Positions 18,561 through 27,297 of a stretch of DNA of 35,856 nucleotides are shown one piece after another. Below the pieces are notes generated by a model. The model ran no database searches, had not been told where the DNA came from, and saw only the letters and a program-made list of their open reading frames with translations. How positions within the stretch are numbered: position 1 is the first letter of the stretch; the number at the start of each line of letters is the position of its first letter. The stretch is taken from assembly GCA_002683215.1 (NCBI GenBank), contig NYSY01000105.1:1-35856 (forward strand), given 5' to 3'. The DNA comes from Planctomycetaceae bacterium. GTDB taxonomy: Bacteria; Planctomycetota; Phycisphaerae; Phycisphaerales; SM1A02. A program made the position numbers and the translations under genes.

Positions 18561-20672
18561 ATGACCGACGTTCCAGCGATCAAGATCGACGACGCGATCG
18601 AAGCCGTTCCCGGCGTGGGGCCGAGGACCGCGGCGACCCTGCAACGGCTCGGCATCGGCACGATCGGGGACCTCCTCGACCACGTTCCGATCCGCTATGA
18701 GCAGGAGCATGCCGAATCTTCGATCGCCGAGGTGGACGCGTCGATCCCGGACGAGGACGGGACCACCGCGAACATCGCGGTCCGCGGTGAGATCGCGGCG
18801 ATCAAGGTCCCCCCCGGTCGTCGGCCGAGGATCGAAGCGACGCTCGAGGACGCCTCCGGCCGGATCCAGCTGGTCTGGTTCAACGCTCCATGGCTTCGGA
18901 ACAAGCTTCGGCCCGGGATGGAGGTCGTCGCGGAAGGCCGGGCGAAGCGGTATCGCGGCTACCTCCAGCTCGCGAATCCGCAGTGGCGGACGGTGGAGGA
19001 CAGCGAGGACCTTCCCGCCCGGGACGCTCGACTGCGCCCCGTCTACGGCGCCAGCGAGGATCTCCCGAGCCGACGGATCGAGGAGTTCATCGAACGGATC
19101 CTCGAGCCCGTGACGGCGACGATGCACGACCCGCTTCCCGAGCGGTTTCGGCATGCCCGCGCGCTTCGGCCGCTCGGCGAAGCCTATCGGGCCATCCACC
19201 GGCCGGACTTGCGCCGCGACGCCGCGGACGGGCGTCGACGGCTCGCCTACGACGAACTCTTCCTGCTTCAGCTCGGGGTCATGATGAAGCGGCGGCATCT
19301 TCGCTCGACCCTCACCGCCGCCGCCCTCGAGAACACGCCGGACATCCAGTCCCGGATCCGGGGACGTTTCCCCTTCGAGCTGACGCCGGATCAGGTCCGG
19401 GTCTGCGGGGAGATCGGCAACGACCTCGCCCGGACCATCCCGACCAATCGGCTGCTTCAGGGGGACGTCGGTGCGGGCAAGACCGCGGTCGCCGTCCATG
19501 CGATGCTGCTCGCCGCGGCCCACGGCCACCAGGCGGCGCTCATGGCCCCGACCTCGATTCTCGCGGAACAGCACCATGCTTCGATCGGACGAATGCTCGA
19601 AGGGGCGCCGCTCGAGATCGGACTGCTGACCGGATCGACGCCGCCCGCCGAGAAGCGGCCCCTGCTCGAGCGAATCGCCGATGGGAGCCAGCGCTTGCTG
19701 GTCGGGACGCACGCCCTGTTGTCGGAGAAGACGGCGTTCGCGGATCTCGCGCTGGTGATCATCGACGAGCAGCACCGGTTCGGGGTCGAACAGCGTTCGC
19801 GACTTCGTCGGCCCAATCGGGAGGGCCGGGTTCCGCACGTCCTCGTCATGACCGCGACCCCGATTCCCCGCACCCTGTCGCTCACCGTGTTCGGGGATCT
19901 CGACGTCTCGGCGATCCGGGAGTTGCCGCCCGGACGGTCGCCCACCGTGACCAGGGTGGTCGCGCCGAGCAAGGCACCGGACGTCTACGGGTTCCTCGCC
20001 GATCGCGTGGCCGCGGGCGAGCAGGGATTCGTGGTGGTTCCGGCGGTCGAGGAATCCGACGCGGGTCTGGCGGACGTCGAGAACCACCGCGCGATGCTTG
20101 AAGCGGGCCCTTTGGCGGGGCTCCGTCTTGCCGGCGTGCACGGTCGGATGAAGCCCCCGGAACGAGAAGCGGTGATGAACCGGTTTCGCGCCGGAGAGAT
20201 CGACGTCCTCGTGGCCACCGTGGTCATCGAAGTGGGCGTCGACGTCCCCAATGCGACGGTGATGGTGATCGAACACGCCGAGCGATTCGGGCTCGCCCAG
20301 CTTCATCAGCTCCGCGGCCGGGTCGGCCGGGGATCCGCCCGCGGGGTCTGCGCGCTGATCGGCGAGCCGACCACCGAGGAGGGACGCCGTCGTCTGGAGG
20401 CGATCGCCTCGACCGATGACGGCTTCGAGATCGCCGAGCTCGACCTCGGCATCCGCGGCCCCGGCGAACTCTTCGGGGCCCGCCAGTCCGGACTCCCACC
20501 CTTCCGGGTCGCCGATCTCCTCGCCGATCTCGATCTCCTGCGGGTCGCCCGGGAAGACGCTTCGAGCTGGATCGAGGACGACCCCCGCCTGCTGGGGCCT
20601 GATGCGGTGGAACTTCGGCGGCAACTGCTCGACCGATACGGTGCGACCCTCGGCCTCGGCGACGTCGGCTGA
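18561..20672 (+). CDS. recG: ATP-dependent DNA helicase RecG
   Basis: VPGVGPRTAATLQRLGI wedge region; LLQGDVGAGKTAVAVHAML; MAPTSILAEQH; VIIDEQHRFGVEQR; MTATPIPRTLSLT; QLRGRVGRG. Confidence 0.95.
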   Translation: MTDVPAIKIDDAIEAVPGVGPRTAATLQRLGIGTIGDLLDHVPIRYEQEHAESSIAEVDASIPDEDGTTANIAVRGEIAAIKVPPGRRPRIEATLEDASGRIQLVWFNAPWLRNKLRPGMEVVAEGRAKRYRGYLQLANPQWRTVEDSEDLPARDARLRPVYGASEDLPSRRIEEFIERILEPVTATMHDPLPERFRHARALRPLGEAYRAIHRPDLRRDAADGRRRLAYDELFLLQLGVMMKRRHLRSTLTAAALENTPDIQSRIRGRFPFELTPDQVRVCGEIGNDLARTIPTNRLLQGDVGAGKTAVAVHAMLLAAAHGHQAALMAPTSILAEQHHASIGRMLEGAPLEIGLLTGSTPPAEKRPLLERIADGSQRLLVGTHALLSEKTAFADLALVIIDEQHRFGVEQRSRLRRPNREGRVPHVLVMTATPIPRTLSLTVFGDLDVSAIRELPPGRSPTVTRVVAPSKAPDVYGFLADRVAAGEQGFVVVPAVEESDAGLADVENHRAMLEAGPLAGLRLAGVHGRMKPPEREAVMNRFRAGEIDVLVATVVIEVGVDVPNATVMVIEHAERFGLAQLHQLRGRVGRGSARGVCALIGEPTTEEGRRRLEAIASTDDGFEIAELDLGIRGPGELFGARQSGLPPFRVADLLADLDLLRVAREDASSWIEDDPRLLGPDAVELRRQLLDRYGATLGLGDVG

Positions 20673-20697
20673 CGGACGCGACCCGTAGGATGTCGGC

Positions 20698-22452
20698 ATG
20701 AGCACCAACGAAGACATCGGGGCCATCTTCGAGGAGATGGCGACGCTCCTGGAACTGACCGGGGCGAATGGATTCCGCGTCAACGCCCACACCAAGGTGG
20801 CCCGGGTGGTCGAGGGGCTCGCTTCGGATCTCGGCGACATCGCCCGCGGTGAAAAGGCGATGGCCGAACTGCAGAAGCTCGACGGCATCGGCAAGTCCAG
20901 CGCGGAGAAGATCGTCGCGTTCGTGGCGAACGGTGCGGTGCCGGAGCTCGACGAACTCCGCGCCGCAGTGCCCGACGGACTCCGAACGGTGATGCAGGTG
21001 CCGGGTCTCGGCCCCAAGACCGTCCGACGTTTCTGGCAGGAGGCATCGGTGGAATCGCTCGCGGATCTCGAAGCCGCCCTCGCCGACGGCCGGCTCGAAG
21101 CCCTGCCCCGGATGGGTCGGAAGACGATCGACAACATCCGGGCGTCCATCGACTTCATGAAGTCCGCGGGCGACCGTCGGCGGTTGGGCGTCGCGCTGCC
21201 GCTCGCCGAACGCGTGGTGGCGGTGATGGAGGCGGTGCCGGGCATGCGGCAGGTCGCGTGGGCCGGAAGCCTCCGTCGGGGACAGGAGACCATCGGTGAC
21301 GTCGACATCCTGGTCAGTACCGATGATCCAGAGGCGGCGAGCGCCGCGTTCCGGGAACAGCCGGGGGTGAGCCGGGTGCTCGTCGCGGGCGAGACGAAGT
21401 CGTCGGTGCGGCTCGAAGAAGGGATCCAGGTCGATCTCCGAGTGGTTCCCGAGGAGGTCTGGGGTGCGACGCTCCTGTATTTCACGGGCAGCAAGGATCA
21501 CAACGTCGCGCTTCGGGAACGCGCGATCGCCCGAGGGCTCCGGCTCAACGAGTACGGTCTCTTTCCCGAGGACGACGAGGCGGCGCCGCCCCAGCAGCGC
21601 GGCATCGCGCCCGTGGCCGCCTCGAGCGAGGCCGAGATCTACGAGGCGCTCGAACTCCCGTGGATTCCGCCGGAACTCCGGGTCGATCGGGACGAATTCG
21701 ACCGCGCGATTCCGGAGGACCTCATCACCGTCGAATCGATCCGGGCCGAACTCCACAGCCACACCACCGCGAGCGACGGCAGGCTATCGATCGATGAACT
21801 CGCCGAGGCCGCGATGGCCGCCGGTCGTGAGATCCTGGCCATCACCGATCATTCCCGATCCAGCGCCCAGGCCAACGGACTCGACGTCGATCGCCTGCGG
21901 CGGCATGCGGACGCGATCCGCGAGGCCGATGCGCGGATCGACGGCATTCGCCTGCTCGCGGGCAGCGAGGTCGATATCCACGCGGATGGTTCGCTCGATT
22001 ACGAGGACGACGTGCTCGCCTCGCTCGACGTGGTGGTCGCGAGCCCGCACGCGTCGCTCCGGCAGGAACCCGCGGTCGCCACCGCCCGCCTCTGCGCCGC
22101 CGCCCGACACCCGCTGGTGTCGATCATCGGCCATCCGACCGGACGCATCATCGGAAGCCGAAAGGGACTCGAGCCCGACATCGAAGCGGTGATCGCCGCG
22201 GCGATCGAGGGCGGAACCGCGCTGGAGATCAACTCGAATCCGCTCCGACTGGATCTTCGCGACATCCATGTCCGGGCCGCGGTCGACGACGGATGCCTGA
22301 TCTCCATCAACACCGACGCCCACCGCGCCGAGCATCTGCAGTACCTTCGCTACGGGGTGCTCACCGGTCGACGCGGCCGGTTGGAGGCCGAAGGCTGCAT
22401 CAACGCGTGGGAACCCGACCGACTGCTCGCCTGGCTCGCGCGGGGACGCTGA
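20698..22452 (+). CDS. polX: DNA polymerase/3'-5' exonuclease PolX
   Basis: HhH repeats; pol X nucleotidyltransferase motif AGSLRRGQETIGDVDILV; PHP domain ELHSHTTASDGRLSIDELAEAA, AITDHSRS, INTDAHR. Confidence 0.94.
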   Translation: MSTNEDIGAIFEEMATLLELTGANGFRVNAHTKVARVVEGLASDLGDIARGEKAMAELQKLDGIGKSSAEKIVAFVANGAVPELDELRAAVPDGLRTVMQVPGLGPKTVRRFWQEASVESLADLEAALADGRLEALPRMGRKTIDNIRASIDFMKSAGDRRRLGVALPLAERVVAVMEAVPGMRQVAWAGSLRRGQETIGDVDILVSTDDPEAASAAFREQPGVSRVLVAGETKSSVRLEEGIQVDLRVVPEEVWGATLLYFTGSKDHNVALRERAIARGLRLNEYGLFPEDDEAAPPQQRGIAPVAASSEAEIYEALELPWIPPELRVDRDEFDRAIPEDLITVESIRAELHSHTTASDGRLSIDELAEAAMAAGREILAITDHSRSSAQANGLDVDRLRRHADAIREADARIDGIRLLAGSEVDIHADGSLDYEDDVLASLDVVVASPHASLRQEPAVATARLCAAARHPLVSIIGHPTGRIIGSRKGLEPDIEAVIAAAIEGGTALEINSNPLRLDLRDIHVRAAVDDGCLISINTDAHRAEHLQYLRYGVLTGRRGRLEAEGCINAWEPDRLLAWLARGR

Positions 22453-22460
22453 GACGACGA

Positions 22461-22491
22461 GCGGGCGGTGACGTGACCGTCGACCGCCCGC
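22461..22491. terminator. Hairpin between convergent polX and lpoB (candidate bidirectional terminator)
   Basis: GCGGGCGGT GACG-TGAC-CGTC G ACCGCCCGC: 9-bp stem, one-nt bulge, 4-bp stem, tetraloop; no U-tract. Confidence 0.5.
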
Positions 22492-22527
22492 CTTCGGATC
22501 TCGTCACCGCCTCGGCGGTCGGCGGGA

Positions 22528-23112
22528 TCAACCCTTCGAGTTCTTCGCGTTCCGCGTTCCCTGCTTGGTCACTTCCGCCTCGCCGCTCCACGCATCCAGG
22601 CTTTGCGCGGTGTTCACGAGGTTGAGCTGGAAGACGAAACTCGATTGCTTGGTGGAGCCCGCGGAGGCTCGGATCTCGAGGATCTTTCCGTTGATCACGA
22701 AGTAGGGAAGCCGCGGGGCGTCGTCACCCGCCTTGAAATCCTCGTAGTCGGCGACCTCGTTCGCCCGGGCGTCGCTGCTGGCGAACGCGACCTTGCCGGA
22801 CTGCTGCAGCGCGATCTTGATCTTCTGGGTGAGCAGGTCGGTGTCGATCCGTTGGGTCGTGTCGTTGATGACGCGGGTGACCTCGACGCGGGCCGGCTTG
22901 ACCGGCGCGGTATCGAGGGCCCCGCTGGCGAAGAGCTGCTGCAGGACCTGATCGGCGGCGTTGGACCAGTCCTGGACGTCGATCTGATCGATGGAGACGA
23001 TCTTGTCGCGATCATCCGTCACCACGCGGGCGTTCTGCTGACAGCCGGCGGCACCGAGGGCACCGAAGGCGAGGGCGATGACGAAGGGGGATCGGGAGAG
23101 GAAGTGATTCAT
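22528..23112 (-). CDS. lpoB: Penicillin-binding protein activator LpoB-like lipoprotein
   Basis: Lipobox GAAGC; DWSNAADQVLQQL, RIDTDLLTQKIKIALQQSGKVAF, YFVINGKILEIRA...SFVFQLNLVN...WSGEAEVTKQG. Confidence 0.82.
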   Translation of the reverse strand: MNHFLSRSPFVIALAFGALGAAGCQQNARVVTDDRDKIVSIDQIDVQDWSNAADQVLQQLFASGALDTAPVKPARVEVTRVINDTTQRIDTDLLTQKIKIALQQSGKVAFASSDARANEVADYEDFKAGDDAPRLPYFVINGKILEIRASAGSTKQSSFVFQLNLVNTAQSLDAWSGEAEVTKQGTRNAKNSKG

Positions 23113-23131
23113 GAGAAGCTCCGAAGCCGGT

Positions 23132-23509
23132 TCAGTTGGCGTTGGTGAGGGTCAGGCGGAAATCGGCGGCGCGGGGGTCGGTCGCGGTCGCGGTGATCGT
23201 GACGAACGCGCCAGCGGGCACCTGCTCCTGGCGGAATCCCGTGGTCGGACCGAAGAGCATCCGGCCTTCGGCGTCGAGGAACTCGAACTTGTAGTCGAAA
23301 CGGGTGTCGAAGGGCAGCGTGTTCTCCACCTCCACGTCGATTCGAAGAAGGTCGTCGCTCACCTCCGTCTCCCGGACCACCCGGATGTTCGCGTGGCTCG
23401 AGAGCCAGCCGTCCTTGCTGATCCGCTGATTCGACGTGACGGTGTTCGCGTAGCAACCGGAGAGCAGCAACACCGCGAGGGTCACCAGCAGGCAGGGAGA
23501 GGATTTCAT
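23132..23509 (-). CDS. YcfL-like (DUF1425) lipoprotein
   Basis: Lipobox LLLSGC; 125-aa protein ending in DYKFEFLDAEGRMLFGPTTGFRQEQVPAGAFVTITATATDPRAADFRLTLTN; adjacent to the lpoB-like gene as in E. coli ycfL-lpoB. Confidence 0.72.
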   Translation of the reverse strand: MKSSPCLLVTLAVLLLSGCYANTVTSNQRISKDGWLSSHANIRVVRETEVSDDLLRIDVEVENTLPFDTRFDYKFEFLDAEGRMLFGPTTGFRQEQVPAGAFVTITATATDPRAADFRLTLTNAN

Positions 23510-24981
23510 CGGAACGGTCCTTTCGACGGAGAATCGGGGGCGGACGGATGGGCTGACGCGAGCGTGGCGGGTTCGCCCGTGAGTTTGAACGAATGGGCGA
23601 TCGCGGGTCCGCCGGCTCGAACGCTTCGAATCACGATCATGGCGTCTCGGTCCGCGGGCACGTCGATCGCGTGCCTTCCGGCGTCACCGTCGATGATCAC
23701 GCGTCCGTCGGCCGGGGCGGGGATTCTCGCGACGGCGTAGTACCGGGGAAGCGTGCGCCAGGTCCGAAGATCCGCGATGGTCGTGGCGTATCCGTACACG
23801 TTGGTCGCGACCATCGTGGCGAGCAGCGCCCAGCCGTTTTCGGTCTGCTGGGCCGCGAGGTTGGCCGCGAGCGAGGCCGCGGCCTTCGCCACCGCCGATG
23901 CGATCGCCCGTCCCGTGATCAGCGGCAGCTGGGCCTGGAATTCGTGGGCCACCACGCTGCCCATGTCGCAGATGATGGCGGTGTTCGCCGTCGCATCGCC
24001 GCCACGGATCTGCGCGCCGGTCGCCGCGCCGCCGACCTGCACCAGCTTCGGGAGCGCGATGCCGATGAAGGGCATCTCGGGAATGAACGCGGGAATCCGG
24101 AAGGACACCTCTTCGCGGCGGGGCGCGAAGCCGCTTTCCAGGATCACCCAGGTCTGCGGTGATCGGACGCCGGACTCGATGAACGCGAGATCCGAATCGA
24201 CCGCGGGATTGTCACCGAGGGTGCCCCGCACCCGCCGAAGAAGGTCGATCGCGCGGTTTCGATCGCCGGATCCACCGCCGTCGACGTGGAGAAGCACCGC
24301 GGTGAGCCAGTCCGTGAAGGGATTGGTCCATCCCGCGTACGGCTTGAAACGCGCCTCCAGATCCCCGTAGGCGGCTTCGAATCCGGACTGGAAGTCCGAA
24401 TCGTTCTGAATCCGGGTCAGATCCTCGTGGTTCTGCGCCATCTGCACGCGAGCCGCTTCGATCTGCTCGGCGAACCTCGCCTCCGCATCCTCCTGGGCAA
24501 ACTGGGCCCGCTTGAGTTCGACCCGCGCCGAATCGGGATCGCCCAGGGCCAGGGCGTCGAGGGCCCGCAAGGTCGCGCACATCACCCGGTCGTACGACGT
24601 CCCGACGTAGTCGAGGGCCCGTTCGTTCACCGCCACCGCGGCGAGCGTGTCGACGAAGGTCGGTGAACCGGGATCCGCGGTCCGCTTCATCGTGTCCCAG
24701 GCCCGGCCGAGCGTGGCGTCGCTCGCATCGTGTCGACCGGCGATTCGCTGGACGGTCCCCAGTTCGAGCGCGTCGATGATCTCGTTTCGAACGGTATCGT
24801 CACTCGCCACGCGTTCCGCCGAGGTGACCGCGGCGTCCCAGCGGCCCGACTCGAGATCGGCGAGATAGCCGCTGGCGCGGTCGTTGTGATTCGCGCAGCC
24901 TGCGAATCCACCGCACGCGACCACGGCGGCGAGGCGGGCGCCCGAACGACGCCCTCGTCGACTGGGTCGACGTCGAATCAC
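23506..24981 (-). CDS. COG3014-like lipoprotein
   Basis: From GTG at 24981 (GTGA overlap with the upstream stop): VIRRRPSRRGRRSGARLAAVVACGGFAGCANHNDRASGYLADLESGRWDAA...; lipobox-like FAGC. The track ORF to 26157 is over-extended through the neighbouring CDS. Confidence 0.68.
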   Translation of the reverse strand: MIRRRPSRRGRRSGARLAAVVACGGFAGCANHNDRASGYLADLESGRWDAAVTSAERVASDDTVRNEIIDALELGTVQRIAGRHDASDATLGRAWDTMKRTADPGSPTFVDTLAAVAVNERALDYVGTSYDRVMCATLRALDALALGDPDSARVELKRAQFAQEDAEARFAEQIEAARVQMAQNHEDLTRIQNDSDFQSGFEAAYGDLEARFKPYAGWTNPFTDWLTAVLLHVDGGGSGDRNRAIDLLRRVRGTLGDNPAVDSDLAFIESGVRSPQTWVILESGFAPRREEVSFRIPAFIPEMPFIGIALPKLVQVGGAATGAQIRGGDATANTAIICDMGSVVAHEFQAQLPLITGRAIASAVAKAAASLAANLAAQQTENGWALLATMVATNVYGYATTIADLRTWRTLPRYYAVARIPAPADGRVIIDGDAGRHAIDVPADRDAMIVIRSVRAGGPAIAHSFKLTGEPATLASAHPSAPDSPSKGPFR

Positions 24982-27107
24982 CAGCGATTCCAGAAAGAGT
25001 TCCACTGCTCGATCACCGGCGCCTCGTCGGTGTCGACTCGAATCGATTCGTCCCGTCGCTGATCGATCCGGAATCCACTCTGCCGCAGGAACTGGGCGAA
25101 GCCGCGAATCCTCGCCACCTCGGCCGCGGTCAGGGCCGCGTCCCGTTTCAATCCCTCGAAGATGGCGGCGTTCTCGACCCAGCGACGACGTTCCGCGTCG
25201 TCGAGTCGAAGTCCGACGGAAATCCGCTGGGGCGCGGCTTCGGTGCCCTGCAGAACCATGATCGAACGACTCCAGGCCTCGGCACCGTTCCGGGTGATGG
25301 TCATGCGGTGCGGCCCGCGTTGCGCGGCGATCCCGCACGGGGTCGTGCAGACGACGAATCCGTCCATCGCGACCTCCGCGCCACCGACCAGGACCGGCAG
25401 ATCCGTGCTGGTGATTCGCCAGCCGTCCTCGCCGTCGGGGACGATCTCCGGAACGCTGAGTCCTTCGATGATCACGTCCACCTTCAGGTAGCCGAGCTCG
25501 GGTCCCGCCGCGTCGGCGCCTCCGAACAGGGCGCCGGCATCCGCCCGCAACTGGCTCGCGATGGTTCGGGACGCCTCGGTGTAGAGCCGACCCGCCAGAT
25601 CCTCGTCGATCTCGACCCGCGCCGCACCGCCGCCATCCGAGGCCATCGAACCGGTCCGGACGGTGAAGTAGTCCCCCGCCTCGGCGGCACCGGTCCCGCT
25701 CGAAAGCAGCCGCCAGCCACCACGGAGGACGGTCTCCTGCATGCTGGTTCGTCGGCCGTTGACTTCGACGCGACGAACCTGCCGATCCATGGTCGCGAGA
25801 TCCACCAGCATCACCGAGCGAGCCCCCACCGCCGCGGCGATGCGGACGATGGACGCGTCGGACTCGATCGCCGCATCGGCTTCGCCGGGCCGGATCGACG
25901 CCACCAGATCCGCGGGTCGGATCGCCGCGACGCCTTCCGCGGCGAGGGCGCCGCCGATGTTCGCCGACAGCGCCGTCGCGGTGTTGGCGGGGAGTCCCTC
26001 GACTTCGCCCCGGACCACGATCGCGACGGGCCCGAGGGACGCGAGTCCTTCCAGAACGCCGGATCGGCTTGCTGCGGCACCATCGCGAATCCGATCGCCC
26101 GACGTCGCGGGGGCGGGCCGGGTTCCGGCCGCGGCATAGTCCGCGGGCGGAGTCCAACCGGCGGGGGCCGGACGGATCACGTCACCCTTGTCGGCGTCCC
26201 CCCCGCTGAGACGGGCTCGCGAGAAGCGCGGACCGACGTTCGACACCACCACGGCGCCGCGTTCCGTCTCGTCGTATCCGAGCGTCTCCCCCGTGTCCGG
26301 GTCGATCAGCGGTTCGCCTCGTGAGGAGACGATCCAGGTCGACCCCTGCTCCACACAGCCGCCATCGCCGCGATTGAAGGTGACGACACCGCTCCCGACC
26401 GCCAGCACGCTCGCGGGATAGGCGGTGTCGAGCACGCGACAGGTGACCATCGCCGAAGCCTCGGCGGCCACCTCGCCGATGAGGCGATTCGTGGCGTCGC
26501 CACCCTTCGGCATCGCGCGGTCGTTCTCGTCCGCGGCGTTCGATCGTTCGATCGAGACCGTGGCGGTCTCGCCGACGACACCCGTGGTGGTATCGAGGAT
26601 CTCCACCGAAAGCCCGAGTCGGATCGTCCGTCGCTCGACGGTTCGTTCGATGCCGTCGAATCGACGGGTCCGGGTCATGTCCTCGAAGTCGACGATTCGA
26701 GGCACGGCGAGCCAGCGGACGCCCGCGACCCGCAGGGAGCGAGCCGTCGATGGATCGTCCGCGTCGATGAATCCCGACGCGGCGAGGCTCTGCTCGGCGA
26801 GGACGGTGTCGAGCCGGGAGCGGGTGACCATGGTGAATTTCCGGGTCGCCGCCAGATCCGTCGCGAGCCGGGCTTCGATCGCCTCCTGGAGTCGGGCGAG
26901 GCCCACCGCGCGGCCCTCCGCCTCCGCGGCGACCTCGGTCGCGGCCGCGATGTCGACCGGGCCGACCGCCAGGGAATCGGGACGATTCGCCGCGCCGTTC
27001 CCGAGGCCGGTCTGGGCGGTGGCGGCGGAACAGGTCGCGGCCACGAGCGTGGAAAGCAGAAAGCGCGACCAGCGGCGGCGGGTCCCGGCAAGGGCGTGAT
27101 TCGGCAT
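24978..27107 (-). CDS. Secreted CsgG-like protein with a possible C-terminal PEGA-like segment
   Basis: Signal peptide from M at 27107 (MPNHALAGTRRRWSRFLLSTLVAATCSAATAQ); N-terminal region LQEAIEARLATDLAATRKFTMVTRSRLDTVLAEQSLAASGFIDADD; C-terminal VLVGGAEVAMDGFVVCTTPCGIAAQRGPHRMTITRNG. Confidence 0.6.
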   Translation of the reverse strand: MPNHALAGTRRRWSRFLLSTLVAATCSAATAQTGLGNGAANRPDSLAVGPVDIAAATEVAAEAEGRAVGLARLQEAIEARLATDLAATRKFTMVTRSRLDTVLAEQSLAASGFIDADDPSTARSLRVAGVRWLAVPRIVDFEDMTRTRRFDGIERTVERRTIRLGLSVEILDTTTGVVGETATVSIERSNAADENDRAMPKGGDATNRLIGEVAAEASAMVTCRVLDTAYPASVLAVGSGVVTFNRGDGGCVEQGSTWIVSSRGEPLIDPDTGETLGYDETERGAVVVSNVGPRFSRARLSGGDADKGDVIRPAPAGWTPPADYAAAGTRPAPATSGDRIRDGAAASRSGVLEGLASLGPVAIVVRGEVEGLPANTATALSANIGGALAAEGVAAIRPADLVASIRPGEADAAIESDASIVRIAAAVGARSVMLVDLATMDRQVRRVEVNGRRTSMQETVLRGGWRLLSSGTGAAEAGDYFTVRTGSMASDGGGAARVEIDEDLAGRLYTEASRTIASQLRADAGALFGGADAAGPELGYLKVDVIIEGLSVPEIVPDGEDGWRITSTDLPVLVGGAEVAMDGFVVCTTPCGIAAQRGPHRMTITRNGAEAWSRSIMVLQGTEAAPQRISVGLRLDDAERRRWVENAAIFEGLKRDAALTAAEVARIRGFAQFLRQSGFRIDQRRDESIRVDTDEAPVIEQWNSFWNRW

Positions 27108-27297
27108 GATGGCCTCCAGAAGCACCGGACGCGGGATGCGTCGGCGTTGGTATGTTCGGCGTCCGGCGACGCCGGGTCAACCATTCGTGCGTATATACTC
27201 GGGGGTTCGTGTCGATCGGTCCCCATCCGGTCTTTCGCGATCACTTCCTCCAACACGCCCTCCACCACCCCCTCCACCACCCCCTCGCGACACATCG

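Noticed and set aside
18354-21494. 1046-aa minus-strand ORF
   Set aside because: Antisense shadow of recG and the start of polX, both of which show clear family motifs on the plus strand.
24982-26157. N-terminal extension of the 883-aa minus ORF 23506..26157
   Set aside because: Overlaps the CsgG-like CDS in another frame and has Arg/Gly-rich shadow composition. The real start is GTG 24981, just before a lipoprotein signal peptide.
27260-27283. Short tandem repeat as a CRISPR-like array
   Set aside because: Only two adjacent 12-bp units with no spacers and no cas genes.
27108-27297. Possible SRP RNA gene (ffs) upstream of ffh
   Set aside because: I looked for the conserved GGAAGGAAGCAGCC-type SRP RNA motif near ffh and did not find it in this gap.
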